This document shows positions 41,571-53,300 of a DNA stretch of 64,000 bases, piece after piece. Within the stretch, counting starts at the first letter, position 1, and each line of letters opens with the position of its first letter. The position numbers were made by a program, and so were the translations under genes. Source of the stretch: Clitopilus passeckerianus (Eukaryota > Basidiomycota > Agaricomycetes > Agaricales > Entolomataceae); the NCBI GenBank assembly GCA_944990035.1, contig CALYLX010000142.1:930001-994000 (forward strand), read 5' to 3'. The notes beneath the pieces are model-generated. The model saw only the letters and a program-made list of their open reading frames with translations. It was not told the DNA's origin and did no database searches.

Positions 41571-41917
41571 AGCTCTTGTGGCGGCCTAACTTCTGGATGA
41601 GTAGCAGGAAACGAACGCGTAGCGCGCTACAATCGAGTCCAAGGTGTAATGTGATTACGTAAGGAAAGTCCATCCTAAATCTAAAAATAGAGTGCGAATA
41701 AATTCCAGAAAAATCCTCGAGAAACTGGGTGGACTATAGAGCCTGGTTATTGGGGCCTATAGAACAAATGAATGGAATGCATGCAACATTGGTAGTAACC
41801 GCGCAAACCATGAAGCCAGGCTGGCTTCCTCCTTCAAAATATCACCAAGCTTTCCCCATCAAAGCTGTTAATTCGACGTTGACCGTTCAGAGTAGATGAG
41901 GGATGAAGACGAGCGTA
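41571..41917. other. Intergenic
   Basis: 347 bp between the DAD1 start and the stop of the small secreted protein. No gene seen. Confidence 0.45.
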
Positions 41918-42444
41918 TTAATTGTTAGGTTTGGCGTCTGGAGGGTTCATCTTGAGCCACAGTTCGTTGTTCCCTTTGGTGACCCAGACAGGGTGCTCAG
42001 GATTGTCGATTGCAGAGAACTTGGGTGTTGTCGTATCGGCACATTTGAGAGCAGCAGGTGGACATTTGGATGCTATTGCAGAGCCGACTGCAAGGAGGCC
42101 GGTATCCTGTGGAGGATTAGGAAACGGTTTGGATGGGATTGGAAAGGGCTCTGACTTTGTAGTAGTGGCACGTTTGCGGTGCTTCTGCTGACCCGGTGGT
42201 GTAGTAACTGGTTTTGGACTGAGCAAGCGTTCCATGGATAGAACAAAGAAACGTACACGCAGTCGAATATAGAGAAGGCTCCGTCGTATGCGAGCGCATG
42301 CGGGGAACTAATAAGTTGATGTCCTGATTCGTCCAAGGGATGGCAAGCATATTCGCATGATGTTGGAGCTGCCAGCGTGTTCATAGCTAATATTGCGAAT
42401 GCTGAGAGAGAAAGAGGGAGGGACAACAGGTTGCAGCCCTTCAT
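41918..42444 (-). CDS. Small secreted protein, unknown function
   Basis: Two exons (42444-42259 and 42184-41918; 74 nt intron with a GTGTAC donor) give 150 aa. Residues 1-26 form a strong signal peptide (SLSAFAILAMNTLAA). The mature protein has six Cys, a basic KHRKRA patch, a Pro-rich stretch (PIPSKPFPNPPQD) and ends HPVWVTKGNNELWLKMNPPD. I recognise no family. It could be a lineage-specific secreted protein. The acceptor could also be the first of two CAG repeats, adding one Gln. Confidence 0.55.
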
Positions 42445-42721
42445 CGCGGTCGTTGGAAAGTCTTGTAAGTGGATAGAGGCGAGAAAGCGCCGACGTTGAC
42501 GCTGACGGCGAGCTCAACATCACCGCATGCCATCGCCATCAAGCCTTTTGATTCTTCAGCGGTCGTGCCTCCATCTCAGGTCACAAATGAAGGAAGGGTT
42601 CAAAATTGTATTACTACAGTATACACGTGGAAGGAATGTGAGTTACAAGCGTGCTAGTTCAAGACTCTACAAGTACATAAGGGATTTCGAGAATCGTCGT
42701 TTGTGATGGAGAGTGGTCGAT

Positions 42722-45331
42722 TCATCCATAAAGGCCTCCATAATGAGAAGACTGACTGTGGGTTGGGGTCTCACGTCCCTGGTCTCTTTCCGGGACTGGC
42801 GTCGCAGGGCTCAAAGGCACAAAGCCGTGGGGATCCGTTACAATCACAGGATCTTTCGGACGGCCAGTTGTCTGGTGCTGGTCACGTCGTGTCGATGGGA
42901 AGACAAGGGGTTGGTGGGCATGGTCTGGAGTCAATAAGACTGGATCCAGGATTGTGCCAGCACTGGCAGAATCCGTAGGAGAGTGTGACTGATTGAACCG
43001 TCAGCACTGCAACAACCGACATTCTAATGAATGCTCACAGGTGGCTCAACTTCAATCCCAGGGACTGTGGCATTAGAAGTAGAGCGCTGAACGTTCCTGC
43101 GCCTGTGAGTTGCGGTTGACGGTGCCGTAGATTGTGGCCGACTGTCGAAGGGCCCGAGGAAAAGCGATGGGCCGTCTGTATAGATACTTGCTCTCATATC
43201 TGCTCGGCCTGATGACCGGAACATTCTGTCACTCGATGTCGTGCTGGGAGTTGAGTTCGTCGTCGAACTTGAACCAGTTTCCCGACGAGGTAGAGCAGAA
43301 AGAGCTCTTCCCGTACGCGAGGGGCCAGCCCTCGAAGGCATAATCTATAAAGCGGTATAATAAATGTGCATCATCACGGAATGAAGTCAACGCACGGTTG
43401 GCCGAGATGGCGCATCTGACGTTGTGTTGTTGATGTGTCGGCGCTGAGGAGTTGGACTAACAACATCTGAATTGGCCGATCGCCATTCTTCAACCATTCG
43501 TTGTGTTTCGGATAGTTGACTGTCCTCCCTATAAAGAGGTGGTGCCTGGCTGCCAGACGTACTTTCCTCTCTACGTTTCCCAGCAGCCACAGCAGAGGGT
43601 GCTTGATTCCTCGGCGGACTAATCAGGTCATAATCCGAAATCCGAGTAGACCCCCATGATTCGTTCGATCTGGGTGAACCTTGAGCTTGACCCTCGTCCC
43701 CTCCGTCAAACAAGTCGTCATACTGATGCATGGGCATGACCGGTTTGGTGACTCGGGTCGCAGGTCGTGGTGGTTCCTCGTAGGCATAATCACGAACTCT
43801 CGGGCCATGTTGACTGTCGGGGTTAGCCCAGCCTCGTGGCTGGAGTGGGGGCCTGCATGCTACGTCGGCTGAGAACACTTGGAACGCGTGCTGGTGGTGA
43901 GGTTTGCTCATTCCCTAGTGGGCGAGTGAGTTCATGGGGTGGAGGTAGGGTGATACGCGCATTGGGACCAAGGGTTGGAATATAGCCGTCCGGGGGATCT
44001 CAACCGAACGGTGAGATCGATGCGAGGGGGCCACGCTTGCTGGGCGTGCAACCGAGCGTGCAGATTGGGGAGGGCTCCTGGCCTGGAAGTCAGACTCCCT
44101 ACGACTTGACAAAACGGAAGGAGGTCTCCCTTGGTTGACATTCATGACACGAATGCTTTCTGGCGACCTGATGGGAGCCGTCATTGGTCTGGTCTGAGGG
44201 GCCGTTGCAGCGTGGACTGGTCGAGGAGACGCCAGGACCTGGATAGGAGCGGTGTTACGCCGAGTCTCTGCAGGGCGATTGACTCGACGATGATGTGCGG
44301 CGCTGCAGCTTCATCAGAGAGTGGTTTTGGAAGAAACACCGAATGACATACCTCCGAGGACGATCGTATTCCTCATAATCTTGGGAGTGAGCGAAGCTGA
44401 TAGGTGTTTGAGGCTCGTCTTCCTCGTCTTCGTATACGATACGACGCTCAGTATCATAGATGCTCTCTGCAGGCGTGCAAGCCATCTTCCTCGTTCTAAA
44501 CCTTGCCTCCAACCCTCTTTCCTACCTTCTGCTCTTGCATTGTCCATCATTTGTTCGGTACTTATTCGTCTCAGAGCCTCCCGGTCTTTCGCCCAACCTG
44601 CTTCAACTTCATCACGGGCCTTGGATAGCTGATCAATTAACCGCTGGGCTCGCAGAAGCTCTGAGGAACATTATTCACGTTGGCACAACAGATCAGGAAC
44701 TTGAGGTACACACCTTCCCGAATATCTTCAAATCGAATTTTGTACATTTGAAGTTCGGTCCGTGTCTTTATAAGTTCCGTTTCGGCTCGTGTCCGAGATT
44801 CCCTCATCTCCTTCATGCCATTGAGAAGGGTATCCCGGTCCCGTTGTGAGGATTGTTCCAACGCATTGGCACGGGCAGTCTGATGATCGAGAAGCCGAAA
44901 CACGGAGGATACGATACTCGATGCACTACTGTGAGATCCAGAACGTGAACGACCAGAGGGACGGTCCTCTCCCCCTCGGACTCTCTCAGGCGTGACAGGA
45001 TTCTATCACGGAGCTCTTGTTGAGCAGCATCACTCGACCGCCGACTAGTGTTCTGACCATTGTCCCCAGAGTTGTCCTGCTTGGGACGATGGGAAGTTGG
45101 CGCAGTACTATGTGTTTGGCTTTGGTCGAAGATTGAGTTTTGTTCGAGTGGGGCTGTTGAAGACCGAGGAGGATGCCCAGATGCCAGAGAAGTATCAGCA
45201 AGGCCCTCCATTGGTTTGAATAGCGATGGCTGTGGCTCAAAGTAAGAGCTATATAATAAGGTCGAGCATTAGAGATGTCCATGAGATACCAAAGGCATAA
45301 GCACTCACTGAGGTTCAACAAATCGAGACAT
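42722..45331 (-). CDS. Large coiled-coil, Ser/Pro-rich protein, unknown function
   Basis: Seven exons (45331-45309, 45248-44714, 44660-44352, 44302-43957, 43914-43396, 43344-43039, 42988-42722) give about 768 aa. A polar N terminus is followed by a coiled coil (near residues 130-290: LLDHQTARANALEQSSQRDR, ELIKTRTELQMYKIRFEDI, EGRKEGWRQGLERG), an acidic patch and a long disordered Ser/Pro/Arg tail. I do not recognise it. Two single-base breaks occur: the C5 run 44971-44975 (RLRESEG to EDRPSG) and near 44486-44490 (GLERG to KMACTP); one extra base at each restores the frame. The TAG at 43917-43915 is removed by a 42 nt intron. Confidence 0.6.
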
Positions 45332-46016
45332 CAACTGTGCAGTAGACGATACAGGTCAGAGTGGCTTGGAAACAGAGTCGTAGCAAGAAGAATGAGAGTT
45401 GAAGACAGCAACTCTCGCTTCACGGCCTTAAAGACGGCGTAGGACCATGAGGATTCTACGTGGCACAGATTTCGTCAACGCAGATCGAAGGTACAGGTCT
45501 ATATCTGATCGAGTAATAACCTTCATGGCGCCTCTGCTTCCTGACAGGGTGGAAGGGGCGTGCTTGGTGTGATGTTCGTGATACACGCGACGAACACATT
45601 GTTGATTGAACAGGGACTGAGTACTGATGTTCAAACCTCTATACCTGATTTGGCGGATTACTGATAAGATAACGGCAGAATAAACGAAACTTAACGGCAT
45701 GAAAGTGGGGTTCTAATGAATTCATGTCCTGAGTTACATGAATGAACCGTTGATGAATTCTGGAATTTCTGTTGGTGAAGTGATAGCGGATCGTCGCCTG
45801 GGACCGTTAACATCAAGCTCGTCATCATGAAGAAGCAGAAAGTAGCCTTCCTTTATTCTGCGTTGTCTGCTTAAGAACCACAGATAAGAGATAGAAGAAA
45901 ATTCAAGCTATATTTCTTTCGAATCAAAAGATAATCATACATGTGAAGCCTAAGCTTAGCTAGAAATCGGCATAAAATCGGGGGACATAGGCTTGTGGGC
46001 AATATACGGCTTTAAT
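45332..46016. other. 685 bp intergenic region
   Basis: Promoter of the coiled-coil gene and 3' flank of the first F-box gene. AT-rich; short reading frames lack family signal. Confidence 0.45.
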
Positions 46017-47766
46017 TTATCTTGTAGGGGCACAAAGATGCTATCAAGGGCTTGAATAGGAGCTCTGCTTCTCGAAGAAAACGATATACATTGAGTCGCA
46101 CTGCGTGAGAATGTCTGTGGGTCTGGGTCCTACATTCCCACCCGTACCTGGGAAGAGTTTGATGTCAAGAGCACGGCCTGCTAAGTATCCCTGTAGGTAC
46201 GTACCAACAGTCCTCTGGTATTGTCTGCCCATCTGTGAAAATCAACGGTTGAGATTTTCAATTACATCTATGCATTTGTTATGCACCTTTTTTCTTGCGA
46301 TCCAGAATCCAAAGATGAAGGTGAAATTTCAGTAGTTCCACGATACACGGCTCGCACAATAAATCTGTCTTCTCCCAGGATTCGAATGGCGACGTCTTGA
46401 TGCCATGTATCTCTTGGAGGATCTTGGTTTGATGTAAGTCTGGATCTTCTTCGTCACATCTGATATTATGGAGCAGAGATTGGAAGAAGGGGCCATCGGT
46501 AACGCTATGCGAAAGCAAACCCGGAAGTATGCTTGGAAGGGCTCGCAAATTTGTCGTGGGCCGTCCATACAACAAATTCCAACCTGAGATCCTATGTCAG
46601 GGCCCATCTTTCTTACGAGGACGGGTCGCTCTTACTCTCTTCACAGAAAAGTTCGAGACCAGAAACGTGACAGTGGCTACCTGTGGCGCGTTAGAGAACT
46701 GTCTCGGGAGGTTTTGGAGAATCTCACATTGTTCTGCTGGACCGGGTAGAGTAGTTAAGATGGACCGCCAATGTGTATCATCGTTAGCAGGTGGCTTTGC
46801 CTTTCTCTCCTCCAAAACCTTGCGAAGCGGTTCCGACAAGTATCCTTGCACCAAGGGTGGACTGTCGTTGAAGACTCGCCAAAACTCTGTCCGGTAGTTT
46901 CGGAGGTCAGGAAGAAATTCCCTATATGACTCCCAAAGAACGCGAGGGCCCCCCAAGGCTACTAAGTCGTCAAGACAGTCGCCAGGAGCTAGAATAAAGC
47001 TTTGGATTCTATGGGCTAACGCAGAAATTCAAAAGCCGCGCACCTGGAGCGATTAAGTCGCCATTACCCAGCCATTCTGTGAGCTCAACCATAAATCTGG
47101 AGACGCTGTGAACCTCGTAGAGGTGGAAGGTGTTCAGCTGCGAGAGAAAGTCTTTACGTTTTGTTCGTTCCTTGCGGAGATTGTCAACATCGACGCCTTC
47201 TGGGTCGTCTTCCTCCATCGCTAAAGTCTCCAAGGTATCCTCTGAGGGAAAAACGTCGGAGAAGATCATGAGATGATAGAGTCCCCGACGAAAGCGCCAC
47301 GACTCCATAGAGTCGAGTACGCATTCCCTGGAAGTGCGATCCTTGAACCTAGAAGATGAGGGAAATGATGTTGAAGCACTTCTGAACGTACAACGCGCTT
47401 TAAAACATACATCAGACTAAACACGTCTTCAAGATCTTTGATCATTTCAGCATTCTTCTTCAATTGGATGATCTCATCTGGACTTATTGGTGAGATCGGA
47501 GCCGTGTCATTGAGGATGTCTTCGAAGGACAGGACGGAGGATTCCGCTTGAAGCTCATATCGTACAGCTCGAATAGCTTGAGGCAGGGCCGGGCCAGTGA
47601 TGTTGTAACAGATTGCCCGAACTATGGAGTTTGGATGCCTGTTATAGACCTCATTGAATGACCTAGCAGCTTGACGAAGAACGGAAAGCGTGGAAAAATC
47701 GGGCAGGAAGGTGAATATCCTGTCTATTAGATCATCGTCCAGAGGTAGAGTGTTCATTCCGCGCAT
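46017..47766 (-). CDS. F-box protein with C-terminal CHFR-type PBZ finger (copy A)
   Basis: Predicted SCF ubiquitin-ligase adaptor. Eight exons (47766-47411, 47348-47044, 46988-46728, 46680-46636, 46583-46287, 46232-46205, 46147-46090, 46040-46017) give 457 aa. The F-box-like start is LPLDDDLIDRIFTFLPDFST, then SNSIVRA-type and GPALPQAIRAVRY blocks. A CSHC Cys pair sits mid-protein, followed by SWNLLYGRP. The end reads DCWYGWECRTQ, then HRHSHAVRLNHLCAPTR, matching the CHFR PBZ pattern C-x-x-G-x-x-C-R-T-Q...H-A-x-x-x-N-H-x-C. The last His lies in a 24 nt terminal exon, so missing that 49 nt intron hides it. Same exon structure as copy B. Confidence 0.78.
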
Positions 47767-48284
47767 GTACTTTCTGGTGGCTCAGGTCAAGTGGCTTTTA
47801 TACGTCGCTGTTCGGTTTAAATGTGAGTCGCGACCTAGAGTCAGAATGGCGCGTCTTCCCATGAATGTCACGAGACTCAAGAATATGAGGACGTGATTGG
47901 TCGGCTTTCCCCTTCCGAAATCCGACGGTGCCGTCGCACAGCCAGCTGTTGTCGTTGAAGTATTCAAAACACTATTTAAGTTGTTCACACACGTGGGGTG
48001 GCCGTTCATCTATTCAATGTGAGAAACACGAGGGTATCATATGAAGCATTCCTCCAATCGTCCATAGGCCCCTTCTTCAATGAAGCCGCCAAGCCCCGGT
48101 GAAAGATCAACGTTTGGACCAACTTCATTCCCCCAGCCCCCGCTCGCAGGGCCTAGGTTTGCGGGTTAGTCGATTTACTAGATTTATACTTATGCTTACG
48201 TCCTGAATAGAGATAACAATGTAAATTCTTCGATGCTTGATGAGTCAACGGGAACAACATGAGCTCTGCTGCGGCCGTTTGGGG
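47767..48284. other. Intergenic spacer between F-box paralogues
   Basis: 518 bp between the start of copy A and the stop of copy B. No gene, and no obvious repeat that would explain the duplication. Confidence 0.45.
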
Positions 48285-50047
48285 TCATCGAGTGGGTGCA
48301 CAAATGTGCTAATTGACGAGTGAGCTGGTTCTCTATGCTTTTTCATCACGGAGCTCACATTGAGGCGCTTTGCATGATCTTGTCTGTGGGATTGCGTGCG
48401 GCAACTCCATCCATACCTAGAGTTAATTATGCAGAGTTTAGTAATAATCATCGTACGAAGAACATGCACCCTACCAGCAATTCTCCGTCGGTATAGTTTG
48501 GCCCACTGTGCGGGAATTAGTTCGCTGGTGCCTCCCAAGTTCTTCTCTGGTCACTCACATTTACGTTTATGTTCGAGTAACCATCGCGAGAGGTGAGACC
48601 GTAGGATCTCGACTATGCATTGTTCGCAAAGCAAATCTTCCTTTTGCCAATTGTCAAAGGGCGCTTCCCTCAGGTCGTAGATTTCTCTGAGAAGCTTGGT
48701 TTGATGAAAATCAGGATCCTCCCTGTCAGCCCTCAGTCCGTGGAGGGCTGTCCTGAAGATGGGACCATCAATCACATTGCTAAGAAGCGCTCCAGGTAGC
48801 ATGGTTGTAATCTGCTGTAAATTTGTGGCGCCCATTCCGTAGAGTAGATTCCAGCCTTGAGGGTAGTGGTCAGTCTAAGATCTAGACGCTTTCAGAACAA
48901 TTCCGAGGCTTACTGCCTTCGCTCCATAGATTTCGAATGCCACATTCTCTGGAACAGATTCGACCTGGCAATATTAGTCAAATGCAGTTTCACACATAGG
49001 CATCCACTCCTACAAGTTTCTTTTGAGTTGGGAACCGTGTCTAGGATTGATTGCCAGTGCGTATCATCTTCAGCAGGTAATTTTGCCTTCCGCTCCTCCC
49101 AGACCATCTTCAACGGGCAGGAAAGATAATCTTTCAGTAGCATAGGGGTTGCCTCAAACTCGTCTAATCTCAATTCATCTCGATATTCGTCGAAATCTGG
49201 CTCGATTTGGGAACATGCTTCCCAGAGAGCCAACGGACCCCTTGCGAGGACATAGTCGTCAAAATCTTCAACTGCAAAGCGAGAGGAATCAATTTCAAGC
49301 AGAGGTAAAATACGGGAAGAGATATACCAGAGCTCATCCCCTCTTCATAGCTTAACCATCGTGCGAGTTCCAGCATCAATTGTGAGGCACTATGCACTTC
49401 ATATAAGTCGAATGTATTCATGCTTGACAGGAATTTCTTGCGCTTCCCCCGCTCTTCATGGGCCTCCTCAAAGTCATCATCCTGGCCTTCAGCTCTATCC
49501 AAGATTTCCTCAATTGGAAATATGTTATAATAGAGTATCAAACGATACATGGCACGACGAAAGCGCCAGGACTCCATAGAATTCAATGAGTTCGCGGAAG
49601 ATGTGCGGTCCTTGAACCTGACATAGTTAGATGAAAAGGTTCAAGGGTAGTCCCCACGCGGACATACATGATGCTGAACATGCGTTCGAGATACTCAACG
49701 GCCCTTGCAATTTGAGTCAATTCCTTTATTTCCTCTCTACTTATTGGAGAGATTAGATTGGACTCAGGCTCGTCGAGAATTCGTTCTCGGGAAGAGGTGT
49801 CCATGTCTGAAGGGTATCGAACAACGCGAATTGCCTGCGGTAAAGCAGGTCCAACGATGTTGTAGCAAACGGCTCGGATGATCGAGTTGGGATGGTTGGT
49901 ATAGACTGCATTGAATGCCTTGGAAGTTTGTAGAAGAGCTGCAAGCGTGGCAAAGTCAGGCAGGAAAAAGAATATCCGGTCGATAACATCGTCAGCGAGT
50001 GGTATAGAGTTTGTTCCATACATCCCGGGCATGGAGGAGGCCAGCAT
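48285..50047 (-). CDS. F-box protein with C-terminal CHFR-type PBZ finger (copy B)
   Basis: Tandem paralogue of copy A. Exons 50047-49668, 49617-49328, 49271-49014, 48964-48914, 48855-48559, 48505-48475, 48416-48359, 48308-48285 give 462 aa; exons 7 and 8 have the same lengths as in A (58 and 24 nt), and the splice phases agree. F-box region IPLADDVIDRIFFFLPDFAT, then NIVGPALPQAIRVVRY. Shared blocks include NSMESWRFRRAMYRLIL, ERKAKLPAEDDTHWQSIL, GSWNLLYGMGATNL and KEDLLCEQCIVEILRSH. The end is NCWYGWSCRTQ, then HRQDHAKRLNHICAPTR. The Cys cluster CRICSREC aligns with CSHC of A. The F-box was judged by eye and is the weaker part of the call. Confidence 0.78.
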
Positions 50048-50321
50048 GGTGGCGTATTGAGAGGTGAGTCCAGACCCCAGGTAGTATTACGCGCTTTTGT
50101 TGAACAATTGTCCTCGTGACTGGCCAGAGGCCCTCTCCTCAGATGAGAGGTGTACAATATCTTTGCGCAGACTATAGGGCCAATTCTATAGACGGATATT
50201 CCAATTTGATATTTCTTTTCCTATCATATATTACATGTTCGCAACCTAGAACCTGAAGTGTACATAATCCGATAATCAATGCCTATTAAAATTAAAAGTC
50301 TGTAAATGGTATCAGTCTATA

Positions 50322-53300
50322 TCAGAGGAATCCGCTCTCCTGGAGTAAACGTGCCATCTTCTCGTCCTCTCGTTCCCGCGGTTCACGTTCGAGACTGAGA
50401 GCCCAGAAGTGGTCACTTGAAGCCTTGGTATCATTGAATTGTCCTAGAGATTCTTCGATATATTGCTGTATCGATGCCACGGACTGGAAGTTGAATGGTA
50501 CGGTCTGCCATCGTTTGATATCGCTGATGACTTCTGACGCCTTCTGACGCTTGCGGAAGTTCACCAGGCCGCCAGGTAGCATGTCTGGATTACCATCCTG
50601 GATAAATTGGAGAGTAGAGAGGAAAACACCTGGGGTGAAACTCTTGAGCAAAAACATCGGTTTAGCTAAATGCAGCACGCATACCGATGAATGGGACACA
50701 AGGGGGCGTGACGGACGCCATAAGTTGCCTGTATTTAGTGAAAGTCTTGTTGCTATCAATAGTCATTTCACAGGCAGCAAACTGTGCCATCGTCCGTTGA
50801 TTGACTTGTTCCCAGGTCCGCTTCAAGCGACGAATCGGTGGAGTATTAAGCCCAGAAGTGATGGCGATCATGCTGGAGAAGTTGTTGATGAATCGGCACC
50901 GCTGGAGTCCGAGTTAGACTCTGCAACAGGAAAAATGGTTATTTACACTTACATCTGCAACAGAAATGAGTTGCTTGATGGCAGCTGCTCGTTTCCGAGA
51001 GTCCTCCTTGCCGAGAACAGTGTCTGCAACCCAGTCTGCAATCTGAGAGAACATGAATCAATTGACTGCACACTAGGTCCCAAGGGAAGAAACATACCCG
51101 GTTACTAGTCTGTATGACTGTCGCAATGTTGTCCAGGTTCTCAGTCTTCTGCTCACGCGCCCTCTGCAGACACTCCATGGGTTTGATCTTCATGTAGAGA
51201 GTACTTTCCAGGATAGTAAGTTGTCGTGCAAGCTCGGTGGCATCCATATCCGCCAATTTCAACTTCCTGTTGGTCTTGGGTAGTATTGGTGGTGGAGCTG
51301 GCGCCTGACTGAGAGTCTTCTTTATACCCTCACCTCGCTAGTAATCGATGAGCACGTGACCAAGAGAACGAGGAACTATATGCACGTACAGCCCGTTCGA
51401 TGTGGACTAGTAGTTGCTTCGCAGCTGAAAGGTGACTTGCATCATCGGATCGAGCAAATGCTTCAATTCGGGTAAGGATATGATGATCCTCCTTGTCCAA
51501 GGTATCATCATCCGTAATCAGGGACTTCAGGGTGTTGATAACTCTGCACAAACAATCAGCAACGTTCTGCGAGTCTCCTTCATAACGACCAACCTCATCT
51601 GTACGACTTGCTGCTTGAGCTTAGTCCAATCCTTCAGCTCAGTTGCCTTGAGATTGGGTGGTGGTTGTATCTTGAAACGTTCGACAAGGAGGTCAAATAG
51701 CTGGTCAACTGTGGTGAATGATTTGAAGGTCATCAAGAAGGCCTCTCCGAATGCACGATCTGACGAGAAACGGGTCAATGGATTGCAGATCGTTATAAGT
51801 CGTAATCTTACCTCCTTGATCATGAGCAGTCAATCGTTCAACCAATGCAGGAAGTGTTCCCCCGCGAACAGAGTTGTCAGGATCAATGAGAATCTCTGAA
51901 GGATCATAGTTGGGTCGAAGGAACCAGGGCTTTTCATCCGTAGCAATCCTATCCTTGTATTCGTCTCCCAAAAGTTTCGCGAGAACTTTCTTGCTTCCGC
52001 TCGGTTTATTCGGCCGTTCCAAGTCCAGTACTATGATGAGCAATGAGTAACCGGTAGATAGTAATAGCGGCCAAAAAAAATACCTTCATCACCAATCGGG
52101 CTGCCCGGCACATCTTGCATTACCGGATCGTGATCTAACGTATCGTCCATTAGAGTACCTTCCGTCGACTCCAAGTGTGCAGAGTCTGCAAGGGTATGAC
52201 TCATCTCCGAGCTGTTCATCTGTGAGTAGGACGCATAATCGAAGTCGTTGTTCTTCGTTCGTGGTGCCCTTGTCGTAAACGCAGATGCAAAGTCAACAAC
52301 ATCTGGGTTGTCGTCCCGCGCGTTGGTGAAGTCTGGCATGGGTTGGACGCTGACCAGTGACATGCGCCACTCAATGGAGCCGTTGTATTCGCCTTGTGCC
52401 ATCTCTGCTTGGTCGTGACCGAGTGATAGTAGGCTATCGAGGGTTCGCAGCACTAGTGAGAGGTTGGAGCTAAGGGCAGAGGATAGGGCATCTAGGTGGT
52501 CGTATACGTAGCCTCTCTCTTGTCGGTAATGAACATGTTCAGAATCTGGAACGGCTTGGATGGCCAGTACGAAAGTGGCGGTGTCGTCGTAGGTCGTCTG
52601 AACGGCGGTTTCGAGCGTTCGTACAAGGAGTCGAGCGCTATCCACTGTTTGCTCATAAGGCTCGCTTATTGATGCACCTTCCTGCCTGAATCCATCGATA
52701 TCGACATGGCGAGCAACGTGAATGTCGGAGACGAATGCCAGTAGGGCAGTCAAATGCCCTACCAGCTCTCTGCCATAGAGTCGAACTTGGTTCACTGAAG
52801 TTGAGAAATCATTAGTGATAGTGAAGCTTATGAAACTAGGAGCCCAAACCTGATCGTTCATCCGGCGTCTCCAGACTTTTGCTCAGCACCTGGAACTGAC
52901 TGTCCAACCTGGCTAGGTAGAGCTTAAGTTCAGTGATAACTTCGGGCCCCAGGACTCTTCTTGATGTGGCCTGGGTCTCATCTAGAGCGACCCATCCGAA
53001 GCCTTTCCATCCACCGCCAGCGCCAGCGCCAAGAAGTCCAACTCCAAGGTTGTTTGTGCCGAAAACACCGTGTAATCGTTTGAATGGCTTGTGATCAGAA
53101 TTTTGATATCGTTGGACCTCTAAGGTGAAAGACTGAACGGCTTTTTCAAGCTCTTCTGCATCAATTTCGATCCGTTGGAGGATATCGGTAATGGGGGCAC
53201 CAGAGTTGTACTGGATAGCACGCGCTGAGAGAACAAGTCGAGAGAGTGTCGCAGTAACCTTTCTCTGAGTTGTTTTCAGGGGCGACGACGATGTGGGCGC

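Noticed and set aside
43915..43917. In-frame TAG in the 44 kb gene, suggesting stop readthrough.
   Set aside because: It is the end of a 42 nt intron (GTATCA...CACTAG) in the correct phase.
46041..46232. In F-box copy A, a continuous open frame continuing QGYLAGRALDIKLFPGTGG as the C terminus.
   Set aside because: It reads through two introns. Splicing them gives the CRTQ...LNHLCAPTR end shared with copy B, with identical exon lengths.
48309..48358. PBZ finger of copy B seemed to lack its last His (LNV instead of LNH).
   Set aside because: The V comes from reading into a GTGAGC intron; the 24 nt terminal exon supplies HICAPTR.
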